This document shows, one piece after another, positions 25,872 through 36,279 of a stretch of DNA of 64,000 nt. Position numbers and translations under genes: made by a program. The DNA is from Symsagittifera roscoffensis (lineage: Eukaryota; Xenacoelomorpha; Acoela; Convolutidae), in contig NC_087070.1 in assembly GCF_963678635.1 (NCBI RefSeq), positions 21,185,461 to 21,249,460 on the forward strand, read 5' to 3'. Position 1 is the first letter of the stretch; each line of letters opens with the position of its first letter. The notes beneath the pieces were generated by a model that made no database searches, was not told the DNA's origin, and saw nothing but the letters and a program-made list of their open reading frames with translations.

Positions 25872-28800
25872 TTATGGCAAAACCGGTTTGTCAGAGTCTA
25901 GTTCATATGACGAGGGGCGTTCCGGAAAATTCGAGCAGCTTGATAAGCCGTCGTCCGTTTCGGATTTCATTGAAAACAATTTATGAATAGATTTTAATTC
26001 ATTAATTCTCTTTAAAATTTTATCTTTATTTGCATGATAAGGACAGTCTTCCACACTATATTTCTTCAAGTTTTGTGTCTCCTCATAGTCGGTCCTCATC
26101 GGCAAAGCGTAGCCAAGCTTCTTTCCACGCTGGACTGAAACCGTGGTGACCAGTGTGTTCAACAACACACTGACACACAGTCCGTTTCGCGTTACCGAGA
26201 AGCTCCGGCCTAAAATCACCGAACTCTGACTATTTGGATTCGGTACCAAGCAAACCTGTTTACAATCACTCAACGAATTTAAATTTCTCATTCTAAAAAT
26301 TGCTACTACAGCTTGTCCTGGTTGTAATTTTACTTTTCTATCCAAAAAAATTGGTACCTTGCTTTCGTCTGTTATTATCCTATTAATTGGTCTCTTAACA
26401 TACTTTCGGTCCGGGTTTCTAATCCGTATCAGACCGTTGTTCAAGTCAATCATCACGTCAAAATTCCTGACAAAATCTCTGCCCAAGATGAATTGGTCGG
26501 CATCGTCCAGATTCTCTACCACCAGGAAGCTCATCCAAAGATCCCGTCCTCCCATGTGGAGGACCGTTATTGGTGTTCTTCCGGCTACGTAGATAGCCCC
26601 TCGATTGGCTGCGGCCAGTCGGAGATTCGTTGGAATTAGATCTTCCCGCGTGAAGCCCATTCTTTCCCAAGTTTTTATCGGCATCACACTCACTACCGCT
26701 CCTGTGTCCAGAAGCCCTGTGACTCCGATTTTTGTTCCGTTGGTGTCGAGCAGATGTGCTGTCACATCTGCTTCATATCCAATGTGTACTGCGTCTTGTT
26801 CCATCATGGCGTCATGGCCTATCCTGCGGACCTTGATTTCCTCTTCTCCCAAATAGATCTGCCCTATTTGGTCATCATCCGTTGTTACATAAGTCCTGGT
26901 GTAGATACTGATCCCATCCACGTTCAGCATCACTTGATACGGCCCATAGACTTCTAGGTAGCGTCCATGAAGTTTCTTCGTGCGAGGGCCACCCGTCGTT
27001 AGTAGTGCCCTCACAGCCCTCGACTCGGTGCGTGGCTCCATCTGCCTCAGATAGTCTGCATATGTGTCCAAATGCATCAAAGTGAACTCAGACGGCTCAC
27101 TCAGATTTCTGATTACCTGATGCCCTGCCACCAAGATTATCGACTGTATTTTACTTCCTTGCGGTGCCATACCGAACCTCTGACCAGAGATAACATTAAG
27201 TTTCATACTCAAGCTGCTTGGTGCTTTTGCCTCTTCAACTTCCGTTGCTTCGAAGGCGTTCAATTGCTCCTGTAATTTTTCATTCTCCAGTTCGAGTTTC
27301 ACCTTTTGTTCAATCTCTTTTGTCACTAGTTCCTGTTGTACTCTATTTATAGCATCCCTCGCAGCTGCCCTATAATCAATTTTGAAGTCATCGGCCGCAG
27401 TTGCTGGTTCCGGTTCACGTGCTTCCTTTGTTACCGCTTGCATCTTCTTTGCTACCAGCTCTTGAGGTTTATCCTTTCTGCGTGCCTCCGCTTCACTCAA
27501 AAGTCGAGCCTTGCTGGCTTTCACTCCTGACAAAGCTTCTTCATGTCTTGGATGCTTGATGTCTGCCACTGCATCCCAGAATTGCGGACAATCTGATTTA
27601 AAATGAACTTCCAAGTTACAAAAGAAACACCTCGGGCCGAATTTCGCAATTACTCCTCTCATGAAATCCTCATGGTCCAACTCTGACGCATCTTCGTCCT
27701 CGAGGCTAAAGCCTATTGCTTTCATGCCTTGTTTGTAAGCTGGGCATGCTGACACATGATGGTCTGTTGAACTGCAATTAGCACAAGAACTTCTCTTGTC
27801 CATATCATCCCTCGGTTTGTACCAATTGTTCCCTTGGTTTGCTGGTCCGTTGTTAAAATTTCCATAATTGTTCTTGTAATATCCAGATCTCGAAGGAGGT
27901 TTCAACAAAAGATACTCTTTTGATTTGAGCCTCAACTCCTCTGGTGTTGGCGCATTAGTTGATAGTGGTGTGTAATGCGTTGCTAGCATCGTACGAAGTT
28001 CATCATTTTTCACACCATCGATGAATTTTGAGGCTACGGCCAGGTTCATCCTTCGGTTTGACTCATCCGGTTGGCTGCGTCTTCTCAGCATTTCCAAATC
28101 ATCGAGAAACTTGTCTATTGTTTCATCTTCTCGTTGCCTCCGTTTCTCGAAGCGCATCATCGCCTGGTGCCCCTGCACCCCTGATCCGAAACGGTTTAAC
28201 AAGATTTCGAAGATTTTCTCAGCAGTGTCACGTTGATACTGTTTCTTGGCCATGACACAGTTCAGGGCTGTCCCTCCTAAGTTGCTGGTGAGCGCGCTGC
28301 ATTCCTGTCTCTCCGACAAGTCCTCTTCCTCGAAATGCAGCTTCATTACCTCTATCCAGGTATCAATACAGCCATCAGATTCGTCTTTGTAGCATCTTGG
28401 CTTCTTAAAGACTCTTCTGGACTTCTCACTGCGTTCATTGGTTCTAGATAACCTGGTCAGGAATGTCTCCAAAGACCTGTTCAGGGGTTCAAATGCTGTG
28501 GCCATTGCCGTAGCATCCCTTGAGTGTCCCGCTTGAGTGTCCTCACACCTTGTCGAAGGCTCTGTGTGCGGTGCATCCCTGCAATCCGAATCACCATGAG
28601 CGTTTCCCGCTTGACCTGCATGACTCCTCTTCGGGCTTGCATGCCCCCTGTTGCCGGAATCACTTCTCCCAGTCGCATGTGTGCCTTGCGTTGGTCGTTC
28701 GTCAGAGGTCTGTCTGATCCCCGTTGAATTTGCTCTACTGTTCGGGCCCCATGCTGTATTACCCCTTGTGGCATAGCCTGATGAACTGCCCCTGCCTCTA

Positions 28801-29690
28801 GTGGATCCATATGTCTTCCTCCTTTGATGTTCATTGAAGTTCACCCTCGGTTCCCTGCTGGGACCTCCCGAGTTCGGCTCTCCTTCTTTTGGTCCACTCT
28901 TGCTGCTTAGTAGCCCGTCCAACCTATCCATGATAGCCTGAGTTCGCCTCTCCATCATCGCGTCTATCTTTGTGTCAAGAGACCCAAGAGACTGCTCTTG
29001 CTGAATTCTTAACTTCTCCATGTCGGCTCTTAAGCGTAACTCCCTCTGTTCCGCCTCTCTTGTCATTCGCGACAAGTTCCTCGTCATATGTTCGTCCGTT
29101 CTTTCTTTCAAGCGTTTTTCGCTTCTGCCAACTTCTTGTCTGTTGCGGTTTATCTCTTCCCGCAGACTTTCTCTTTCAATGTGAACTGCTCTTTCTAGTT
29201 CACTCATCCTTATCGACATCTGTTCATTTTGTTCTCCTAAACTGCCCACTATGTTGTTTAAGGCCCCCTCTAGTGCTGCCCCGTTATCCACGAGTGGCGT
29301 CACTGGTGGCGGTGTAACCCTGTCGGTCACAGGTAACTTCGTGCTTGTCGAGATCCGGGCCTTGACTCTCTGCTTCAACGTCTTTTCATTATTTATTTCA
29401 GGATCCATTAACGCATTGCCGAGCCCTCTGGTTCTACTCTCTTCAGGTTGTGGCTCCAAACTTGTCCTAATCGCGAAGTCCTTTGACTGGCCCGGTGTGT
29501 TTGCCTCCATGCTTATCGTTGTCCATGGTTCCAGTCTCTCTTCCGACGTGTGCCTCACTCTCCTGGATCGAACTATTGAGGCTGACTTGAGATCCAAAGT
29601 CCCCTTGCTCTTCTTCATCTTCCTCATCCTCCTGGGACTCACCATCGTTTCCTGCTCCTCCTCCCATGCTGAATGGAAAGATGTTTCCAA
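25872..29690 (-). CDS. Gag-protease polyprotein
   Basis: A 1272-codon open stretch; its first ATG is 16 codons in (about 29645). A helical, likely coiled-coil region (about residues 145-270) is followed by an Arg/Gly-rich segment. A retrotransposon Gag domain (about 430-600) contains IDTWIEVMKLHFEEE, FLDDLEMLRRRSQPD and FIDGVKNDELRTML. Two CX2CX4HX4C zinc knuckles follow: CANCSSTDHHVSAC (about 633) and CFFCNLEVHFKSDC (about 688). A retropepsin-like protease near residue 994 has GLLDTGAVVSVMP and QFILGRDFVRNFDV. Gag packages RNA into particles and the protease matures them. The frame ends at TAA 25874-25872, and RT begins in the same frame right after it, so pol expression would need readthrough, internal initiation or a splice. 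Confidence 0.92.
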   Translation of the reverse strand: METSFHSAWEEEQETMVSPRRMRKMKKSKGTLDLKSASIVRSRRVRHTSEERLEPWTTISMEANTPGQSKDFAIRTSLEPQPEESRTRGLGNALMDPEINNEKTLKQRVKARISTSTKLPVTDRVTPPPVTPLVDNGAALEGALNNIVGSLGEQNEQMSIRMSELERAVHIERESLREEINRNRQEVGRSEKRLKERTDEHMTRNLSRMTREAEQRELRLRADMEKLRIQQEQSLGSLDTKIDAMMERRTQAIMDRLDGLLSSKSGPKEGEPNSGGPSREPRVNFNEHQRRKTYGSTRGRGSSSGYATRGNTAWGPNSRANSTGIRQTSDERPTQGTHATGRSDSGNRGHASPKRSHAGQAGNAHGDSDCRDAPHTEPSTRCEDTQAGHSRDATAMATAFEPLNRSLETFLTRLSRTNERSEKSRRVFKKPRCYKDESDGCIDTWIEVMKLHFEEEDLSERQECSALTSNLGGTALNCVMAKKQYQRDTAEKIFEILLNRFGSGVQGHQAMMRFEKRRQREDETIDKFLDDLEMLRRRSQPDESNRRMNLAVASKFIDGVKNDELRTMLATHYTPLSTNAPTPEELRLKSKEYLLLKPPSRSGYYKNNYGNFNNGPANQGNNWYKPRDDMDKRSSCANCSSTDHHVSACPAYKQGMKAIGFSLEDEDASELDHEDFMRGVIAKFGPRCFFCNLEVHFKSDCPQFWDAVADIKHPRHEEALSGVKASKARLLSEAEARRKDKPQELVAKKMQAVTKEAREPEPATAADDFKIDYRAAARDAINRVQQELVTKEIEQKVKLELENEKLQEQLNAFEATEVEEAKAPSSLSMKLNVISGQRFGMAPQGSKIQSIILVAGHQVIRNLSEPSEFTLMHLDTYADYLRQMEPRTESRAVRALLTTGGPRTKKLHGRYLEVYGPYQVMLNVDGISIYTRTYVTTDDDQIGQIYLGEEEIKVRRIGHDAMMEQDAVHIGYEADVTAHLLDTNGTKIGVTGLLDTGAVVSVMPIKTWERMGFTREDLIPTNLRLAAANRGAIYVAGRTPITVLHMGGRDLWMSFLVVENLDDADQFILGRDFVRNFDVMIDLNNGLIRIRNPDRKYVKRPINRIITDESKVPIFLDRKVKLQPGQAVVAIFRMRNLNSLSDCKQVCLVPNPNSQSSVILGRSFSVTRNGLCVSVLLNTLVTTVSVQRGKKLGYALPMRTDYEETQNLKKYSVEDCPYHANKDKILKRINELKSIHKLFSMKSETDDGLSSCSNFPERPSSYELDSDKPVLP

Positions 29691-30171
29691 AGGTGTTCTT
29701 CATTCTTTCTGAGAACGATGATGACGTTGTTTGCTTCCCAGTTCCGCTTGCCATCATAGTGTTGTCTGTCGGAGATCTTCTAGTTGCCGCTACTTCAGTT
29801 GAGATGTCGGACAGTTCCGACATCTCTTCCCGATCCAATAACCCGGTGGAAGTGGCAAAATCGTGGCCTTGTTCTACCGGAGTAGATTCACTCGCCAGCC
29901 TTCTGCCTCTCCCTTCCAGTCCATTTACTTCCTGGTTGTCGTTCATGGTATGGTCCGTATTGACATCCACTTCTAACAGTTCTCTTCGCTCTTCTGAGGT
30001 CTTCTGACTTCTCGTTTCAACCATTCTGCCTGAAACCGTCTCCTCTTTATCGGACCGGGATCGCTTGATCCAATCCACAAAAGGATCGGTCATCGTTTTT
30101 CTTTGCTTTTCAGGTATGAATTTCCTAGAGCTATTACCTCGTTTTGGTATCCTTGACTCGTCTAGATTCAT
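29467..30171 (-). CDS. Acidic ORF upstream of and overlapping Gag
   Basis: ATG at 30171, 234 codons. Hydrophilic and probably disordered: a basic start (RIPKRGNSSRKFIPEKQRK), a Glu/Ser/Thr-rich middle, FGNIFPFSMGGGAGN, an acidic run (SQEDEEDEEEQGD) and a Gly/His-rich end. It overlaps the Gag-protease frame by 224 bp and lies one base out of phase. Either it is the true Gag N-terminus linked by +1 frameshifting (or separated by a one-base mutation in this copy), or it is an independent small ORF. The Gag frame lacks an early ATG, which favours the first view. Confidence 0.65.
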   Translation of the reverse strand: MNLDESRIPKRGNSSRKFIPEKQRKTMTDPFVDWIKRSRSDKEETVSGRMVETRSQKTSEERRELLEVDVNTDHTMNDNQEVNGLEGRGRRLASESTPVEQGHDFATSTGLLDREEMSELSDISTEVAATRRSPTDNTMMASGTGKQTTSSSFSERMKNTFGNIFPFSMGGGAGNDGESQEDEEDEEEQGDFGSQVSLNSSIQESEAHVGRETGTMDNDKHGGKHTGPVKGLRD

Positions 30172-30949
30172 TTTCTATTTGTCACTTTTTAATGCCTATA
30201 CTTAACTCGATTGCTAGAGACTTTATAGTTTTATTAACAATAATAATGACACAACACAATAAATTCCACAAGATTCTATTAAATAGTGACCAAGAATCCC
30301 TGTATGTTGTCAGAGTACAGTTTGTATAAAATTTATTCACACTAACCGATTATCGGTCCAAAGATTTTGAAATTAGCACAATATGATGTTATCAGTCAAT
30401 TTAAAAGATAGTGTACTCACTACCCAATCAAGCACAGTTTATGTTGATTTAAAATCAAAAACAAATAATTTATTTTGACACAATATGAATGTATTATATA
30501 AAAAAACGTATGTGTCTTGTACTCTTGGTCGGTCGCAGTACAATAGTCGAACCTGTCTTTTAAAGAAAAAGTTTTCCCTGCTCGGTGCTGCACCAAACAG
30601 ACAAAACTTTGAAGGCAGTAATTTTCTCAAGTGGGCGTCTATTGCACCCACCGAGTACTGTGTTACCTATCTGCCTTCGGACTGCCCGAGCTAGACCTAC
30701 TAAAATCCTCAGGGCAGTCACTCTTCCCAAAAACGTATTATGTTTCAATCCACACCAATGAATCACGCTCTTTTTAATTTAGACTTAGTGTTGCGAATAT
30801 CCGAGTTCGGACCTTTTCTGTATTAATCTGGTTCTTATTGGAAGGCAAGTTACCAGTGCAGTCACTGATACCTAGCCTGTGTGCTAATAACCTAATACCT
30901 CTCACTTTTTAGTCTTTCTTTCGTCTACCTAAGTCCTTAATAAAACAAT

Positions 30950-31165
30950 ACCCCTCCGGATTGGCACAAATAGGTCCCTTCCGGATTGATAGAATCTAGA
31001 CCCCTCCGGATTTGGACCCCTCTGAGTTGGTTACTATAAGACCCCTCCGGATTCGGACCCCTCCGAATTAGCAACTATAAGACCCCTCTGGATTCGGACC
31101 CCTCCGGATTCGGACCCCTCCTAACTTGAAAATGTTTGACCCCTCCGGATTGGGAGCCCTCCGGT
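30950..31165. repeat. Cluster of ACCCCTCCGGATT repeats
   Basis: At least eleven exact or one-to-three-mismatch copies in about 215 bp, at irregular spacing of roughly 13-45 bp. Variants include ACCCCTCCGAATT, ACCCCTCTGGATT and CCCTTCCGGATT. On the element's strand the unit reads AATCCGGAGGGGT. Confidence 0.85.
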
Positions 31166-33120
31166 TTTGTAAAAAATAGCTTTTCGGAGATTTCCTTTTT
31201 TCAACCTATACCCCTCCTGATACGTTCTCCGATGGAATTATGCTCTTTCAATTAACTGGGAAGGGTATGTGCTACCTTCCTAGACCCTTCCGGATTGAAG
31301 TTAAGCTTCTTATTTGACAATTCACGCTAACGGTGAAGGGTCTTATCGCTGGCCTAACTTCGGCTCGATTAAATTTTTGCTGTGCCTTTAGCCCTCCCTT
31401 TTGGTCTAGACTGGCCTAAAGTTACTTTATTCAACCGCTATTACCTTTTGGTAGGGGTCTAAGGGTTTTTCAGAAAAATTTATAAAACGTGAAGGGTGTA
31501 CCCCTCCGGATTTCCGGAAAAAACAATCTCAAAAAATTTTCACGCTTACTTTTCCAAAAAATTTCTGACCCTATCAGTAAGCTCAGCTAATTTTTGATCT
31601 ATTGGTACCAAGATCAACTCAATATGCTCAGTAGTTCCAAAGTTATTAACTAAAACGTCTTTCTTGCAAACTCAAAAAATTTCTCGCTTATAGGCTCCAC
31701 CTAACTTTTTCCGCAATTCTGGTCCTTTCGACCTAAAAATTATTGATCCGAGCTCAAAAGGTCTGTACTCTTCTCGTTCAATGCAAAAGACCCGATCTAA
31801 AACGCTTTTGTAGAAAAAATTTGCGAAAAACTATGCTACCTGGACCCCTCCGGATTGATGAATCCACCAAATCAAACACGTTATGTTCGATTTCTCTGCA
31901 ACCCGGAAGGCTTTCGGGTAGCGGGTTTTAAAACTTGTAGATTCACTAGTGGACGTTGTCCGAACAACTATTTTTACTGTCGTAACTCAAAAATTTCAAA
32001 CAATTTTCTAAATTTATAGTGTTCCGTTTTCTCAAAAATCACGAAAATTCGGTTTTTGGTTCCAAAATTGTTCCAACCACTTCCGAACTAAACTTAACCG
32101 GTTCTATCTATTATGGTAGTGCAGTTACGATGTAACACACTAACTTAGCGCTTTTTTCCGTTTCAAAAAATATCGAAATCTCAAAAATCGCGACTTGTGG
32201 GGGGTCAAAATATCGCTATTTTGACCCTAAAAACCGGTCTGTTTTCGTTGTTTTTCACTGAAAAACGATATAAGACTATTAATATAGGCTAAATAAATAA
32301 TGATATTAGTAATACTATACCCCTCCGGGTTTCCTCAATATCCGAATTAAGGTGCTTAACTCGGATATTCGCAGTTCGGTGAAGGGTCACTACAGTGCAG
32401 CACTGTCGAGCCCCCCACAGATTACTATCTTACTTTTTGTACCAAAAGGGATACAAAATTTGTTAACGATACCCAACAGTCGATTGTTGTTGTCGTTGAG
32501 CCCCTTCTTGTTGCTCCTTGTACTGCTTGCCGGATCGGTCTTCACCCAAGACCCTTCCGAATTGAGCGCAAATCAGCTGACCCTTCCGGATTGAGCGCAA
32601 TTTATCATTAACGTGCTTAAATGCTCAAATAACCCTACAGTACAAGCCTCACAAACGGGCTACAAAACTGATCGTAACGATCCTGACTGATATAAATGCC
32701 TGTAACAACAATATATCTATCAACAACAAACGGGGGGGTTGGATCACATCTTGTCTGGGGGGATGATTTCTACTGATTTTTTACTTTTTTACTGTTTTTG
32801 GTTTTTTCGGTTATTTTTTATGTTTTTTGTTTTTCTTGGGTACTATACTACTTTTTGTTTGGTTTTACTTATATCTTTAAGTGTTTTTTGGTCACAAACC
32901 ACTCAGGGGATGAGGGGTTCGCGATTCCCCCCACCCTTCCTGGTTCGTGAATTTTCGGTCTTAATTAGGTTAAAAAACTATTCACGGTAATCCGGAAGGC
33001 TTCCGCGTTCCGAACTACCCTTCCGCCCCGGCGGTTTAGGCCTATTAAGGGCGTTAATGTGAGCATCCGCTCGGCGCGGAGTGCTCGTCAACGGTTCTGC
33101 CGGTCATGATGTTAAAAAGA

Positions 33121-33139
33121 ATAACACCCAGGAGCGCCA
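33121..33139 (-). other. Candidate primer binding site
   Basis: Reading the element strand from the 5' LTR edge (33152), a 12-base spacer is followed by TGGCGCTCCTGGGTGTTAT. A start in TGG, complementary to a tRNA CCA tail, and this location suit a minus-strand primer site. The spacer is longer than usual and the matching tRNA cannot be named without a tRNA set. Confidence 0.5.
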
Positions 33140-33151
33140 TAAAAACATGTA

Positions 33152-34064
33152 TGTAACATTCGCCCGGAAGATACATATCGACGAATAACAAAACTAAGTC
33201 TTAAGACGACTGGCTAGCGCCTAAACAGAGCTTTGTATGCTTTTCACCGTCTCTACCAAGCCAGTACTTTTCGGTGGTCTTTCCAACATCGGGTCGACAA
33301 AAACGTTACTGTTCTCCGGCTTCGACCAGAACGCTCAAATTAACTTAATTACATGCAAATAGTGAGCTCATGGCTGGGTCTCAGTATCCCCAGACCACGA
33401 GGTCACTCCTAAAAACAGGGCTACTACTTATTATATGACTATTGTTTTTGTTCAGTAGATAAAAATCATCATCTCCATCGAAGATGGATCAACCCTTTCC
33501 CCCAACTCCTAGCACCTCATCCTTGTCAAAACTAATCCAAATATCAATTAAATTCAAGTCAGGACATGACAGGATGCTAAAAGTTCACACGAGTCAATAA
33601 AAGTTTTCCGTCCCGAGACCCTTCCGGATTCTTGAATCCGGTGAATGAAGCCCGTTGATCTCGATTTCTTCCCAATCCGGAAGGCTGATTTCTTACCCTT
33701 CACCGTTGTTCGCAACGGCCTTGCAACTATTGTAGCAGCACAATAGTTGCAACTCGGAACGTTTTCTGCAATCTGCTGCTGTTTTTCTTATCACGATTGT
33801 CGTTGCTATCGTCAGCGCAACTAATGTTGTTGTGTTTCTTCTCTCGTTTCTTGTTAAAATGGCCGTTTCAGCATTTCTCAGAAATGTGACGTCATCATTC
33901 GAATTTTTGAAATTTTAAAATACTAGAATATTCCAGCCCTCACCGTTTGGCTAAACGTTCCAATAACGCCCTTAGTTCTTAAAAACCACCAATCCGGAAG
34001 GCTTACTGCTAAAATTCCGAATTCTGCAGAGATTGCATTTTGGCCATTCTGGTCGAATGTCACA
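33152..34064 (-). repeat. 5' LTR (right)
   Basis: 913 bp; the differences seen from the left LTR are single bases near 33184, 33436 and 33647. It carries the same hairpins as the left LTR (about 33703-33752). The outer flank TTC (34065-34067) repeats the three bases before the left LTR. Confidence 0.95.
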
Positions 34065-34330
34065 TTCGGTAGATGTCAGAACCGTGTTTTTGACATATAG
34101 ACTTGAGGGATGTTTATATGAGTTGGCCAGCGCATGATGTAGCGCCCGATAAAAGATTTCTACATTTTTTAGAGCAAGATCTCTTTCGAGCGAGTTGAAG
34201 GCAATTTCTGCATCAATTAGTAGTGTGGCGTCCGGCTCCGGTTTCTCAAACTCGTTCCTCAAGCCGTGGATAGCATATTCGATTTCACACTTCTGGTCTA
34301 AGCAGAGTTGGAAATTTTTCCGAGATTTGT
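34065..34330 (-). pseudogene. X1 element, RT motif A part (right of the LTR insertion)
   Basis: Minus-strand frame with MRNEFEKPEPDATLLIDAEI followed by AFNSLERDLALKNVE, RT motif A in the 'D-A--AFNS' form, running to VLTST at the insertion edge. Continuing across the LTR element it joins EGTTQGDPL at 13410. Nearly identical to X2 at about 37828-38025. Confidence 0.85.
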
Positions 34331-34743
34331 AAGGTCTGATTTATTACATTGGGTGATTGTTTTGCCAATTATTCTTCTCAGAACTTCGCCTATACCAATG
34401 GGCTGTTCCCTGGATTTTTGTCCACAGGTATCAGGCGACACGAGTTGTACGCCGTTAGGTTTTAATGGGGGAGAACTTTAGTTGCCATTGTAAATGATAT
34501 TTTAGCAATTGTTTTAGCAAAGTTCAATGGATGTCTGGTTGAAGTGAGTTAATGTCCTTCTCCATTCGCACGCATCTAGACCTGAGGTACCGTGGTTGAT
34601 TTTCAAACTGTCTTGGCGTTTATTTGTTCAAATATAGAGGGGTTGTATGGCATTGTGTCTTCGCTTACTTCAGTTATATAGTTAGTGTTCGCTGTTTTGG
34701 CTTGAGGGTGTTTTTCTTTCAGGATACTGAGGACTGTTTTCCT

Positions 34744-35082
34744 TCAATCACTTCGTTTATGGGAAGTACTCCTTTTGTTTTTTTGTCTGAAAGGCAGCCA
34801 AATGGCAGCAGATTTTTTGCCTGTACTCATTAGTTTATCGAATTGCTTAATTTCCTCGTTTACTTCGGACTTCTTCGTTTTTGGATGTCTAATTTGGAGA
34901 GTTTTTGCTTCAATGAAAAGTTCGTCTAATAGGCCTTGCTTCCATAAAATTATGCGGCGGCTTAGTGTTTTAGAAATTGATCCGTTTGTTTTTGATTTAG
35001 TTTTGGGTAGCAGCAGATGTGGGAGAATTATTGCTGCTTTCATTGCGACGTTAAAATTTTGTGTTTCTTCTACTAATGACAA
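34744..35082 (-). pseudogene. X1 element, helical N-terminal part of RT protein
   Basis: 112 codons with LSRRIILWKQGLLDELFIEA and KQFDKLMSTGKKSAAIWL. The 'R--LWK-G---L--EA--IQ...LM--GK--AA' pattern is the pre-RT helical region of this RT family. X2 has a near-identical copy at 38507-38860. The LTR-proximal gap (34330-34740) is similar in both copies but has no open frame. Confidence 0.7.
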
Positions 35083-35183
35083 CAGCTGCTGGTTCAGTAA
35101 CTCTATGAATTGGAAACCGGACTTGTTCTTGCTTAGAATTATGAAGCGCGGATTCCAGCTAACGATATTTTTATATATGTCGT

Positions 35184-35576
35184 TTATTTTAATTTCAAGT
35201 TCTTGGTCGATAAGTTTCCAGGGGTCAAAGTGGGCTGCAGTGATTGCTGGGGCGATGGAAAGGATTGTGTTGCGTTGGGCAGTACGTTTGTTTCAGGTGT
35301 TGATGTTGATGTTATTTTTTGAGCTGTGATGGGTGCTGGGGTGCTTGTTGGTTTTTGAGTTGTGATGGTCGCTGTGCTTGTTGGTCTGTTGGTAGAGTTG
35401 GGCTCTTTTGCAAAATTCTCGGGGTTGCATTGTATGCAGGAGAACCCATCATAGTAAAATTTGCTGCTCTGTAGTCCGCTACATGAGACATGGATGTAAG
35501 CTTTGCAAATGACACACCATATGCCTCCTTTTTGGAGGTGGTGTTTGCAAACATGGCAATGCGTTTGATCGGCCAT
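35184..35576 (-). pseudogene. X1 element, PHD finger
   Basis: 130-codon frame beginning MADQTHCHVCKHHLQKGGIW followed by CVICKAYIHVSC and CIQC: a complete C4HC3 PHD pattern (C-x2-C, C-x2-C, x4-H-x2-C, then C-x2-C). A Thr/Pro/Gln-rich tail with near-repeats (ITTQKPTSTPAPITAQK) follows. PHD-like fingers also occur in ORF1 of some non-LTR elements, where nucleic-acid or chromatin contact is assumed. The finger is intact although the element around it is broken. Confidence 0.75.
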
Positions 35577-35600
35577 AATTTGGCAGCGAGGAGGGTAAAA

Positions 35601-36161
35601 TTATGGTGAATATACACTAGCTGAGCGAGCAAAAAACTGAAGACTTTGTTGCCATAAAATACCATCTTTACAAAACATACCAGCACTAAAATTAACGTTT
35701 AGATTGGGGAAAACAATTCGAATTCTTGAGTGGTAAAATGTTTTAATACGGCGAAACAAAGAATTATTTAGAGCACCAAGTTTTCTGTTTGTGAAGTGAT
35801 TATTTGCAGAGAGCATGGGTTTGTGGATAATTAGCAGATTTGGGTTAAACTTATGAATTATCAATTTTAATAAAAATTTCCAATCTTTAGCAAAGTCTGA
35901 AACTGTAGATGAGTTATCATTAAATCCGGCTACTATAGTAACACAATTTAGTTTCTGCGAGGGGTAGCGCGAGACAGTAGCGGAAAGGTCGACTAGCTTT
36001 GCACCTCTGTACGAGTGAACCGTGGCTCCGACATCTTTGGGGCTGCAGTACATGGCCCTGAGGTTCCTATTCCTAGAGTTTCCTACTCCATTTGGGTAGC
36101 CACTTTGGCCTGTACTTCGGCACGGACAATCACTAAACAGGGTACAAAACAAGCAAAACAA
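35601..36161 (-). pseudogene. X1 element, SGNH-hydrolase-like domain
   Basis: 186-codon frame (non-ATG opening) containing GNSRNRNLRAMYCSPKDVG (block I, damaged), VHSYRGAKLVDLSA (block II) and CVTIVAGFNDNSSTV (block III G-F-N-D). X2 shows the better block I, VIGTSRTKYCSPKDVG. No block V D-x-x-H is clear. The domain lies upstream (5') of the PHD finger, on the same strand. Confidence 0.7.
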
Positions 36162-36279
36162 GAGAAAGAATCGATTGTAAAATGAATTGTAGAGAAATTG
36201 ATTTAAGAAACAAATATGAAAAAAGAATTGAAAGCGAATACAACCTATTTTTTTGACGGGTGGAGGTTCCGGCGGGGAT

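Larger units (their letters stand above)
30172..33151 (-). other. Long 5' leader of the LTR element with motif repeats
   Basis: About 3 kb between the 5' LTR and the first ORF, with no substantial minus-strand gene. The motif ACCC(C/T)TCCGGATT occurs roughly 15-18 times, densest at 30950-31160 where it repeats almost head to tail, with others near 31290, 31500, 31850, 32310, 32550 and 32575. The inverse CCGGAAGG form occurs near 31905 and 32990. GGGGGGG and poly-T runs occur at 32730-32900. Such a leader could hold packaging and translation-control elements. Confidence 0.7.
13411..34064 (-). mobile_element. 20.65-kb Ty3/gypsy-type LTR retrotransposon with macrodomain and SGNH ORFs
   Basis: Two 913-bp direct repeats (13411-14323 and 33152-34064) bound the element. 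Their ends, TGTAACATTC and GAATGTCACA, are near-perfect inverted repeats starting TG and ending CA. By eye the LTRs differ at about three positions, indicating a young insertion. All internal ORFs are on the minus strand, so the right LTR is 5'. Order 5' to 3': leader, acidic ORF, Gag-protease, RT-RNase H, acidic insert, integrase-macrodomain, then three overlapping accessory ORFs. Protease, RT, RNase H and integrase in that order place it in Ty3/gypsy (Metaviridae-like). It is unusually long even after discounting the internal 2304-bp duplication. It interrupts copy X1, whose flanks rejoin exactly when compared with X2. No envelope-like glycoprotein was recognised. Confidence 0.95.
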
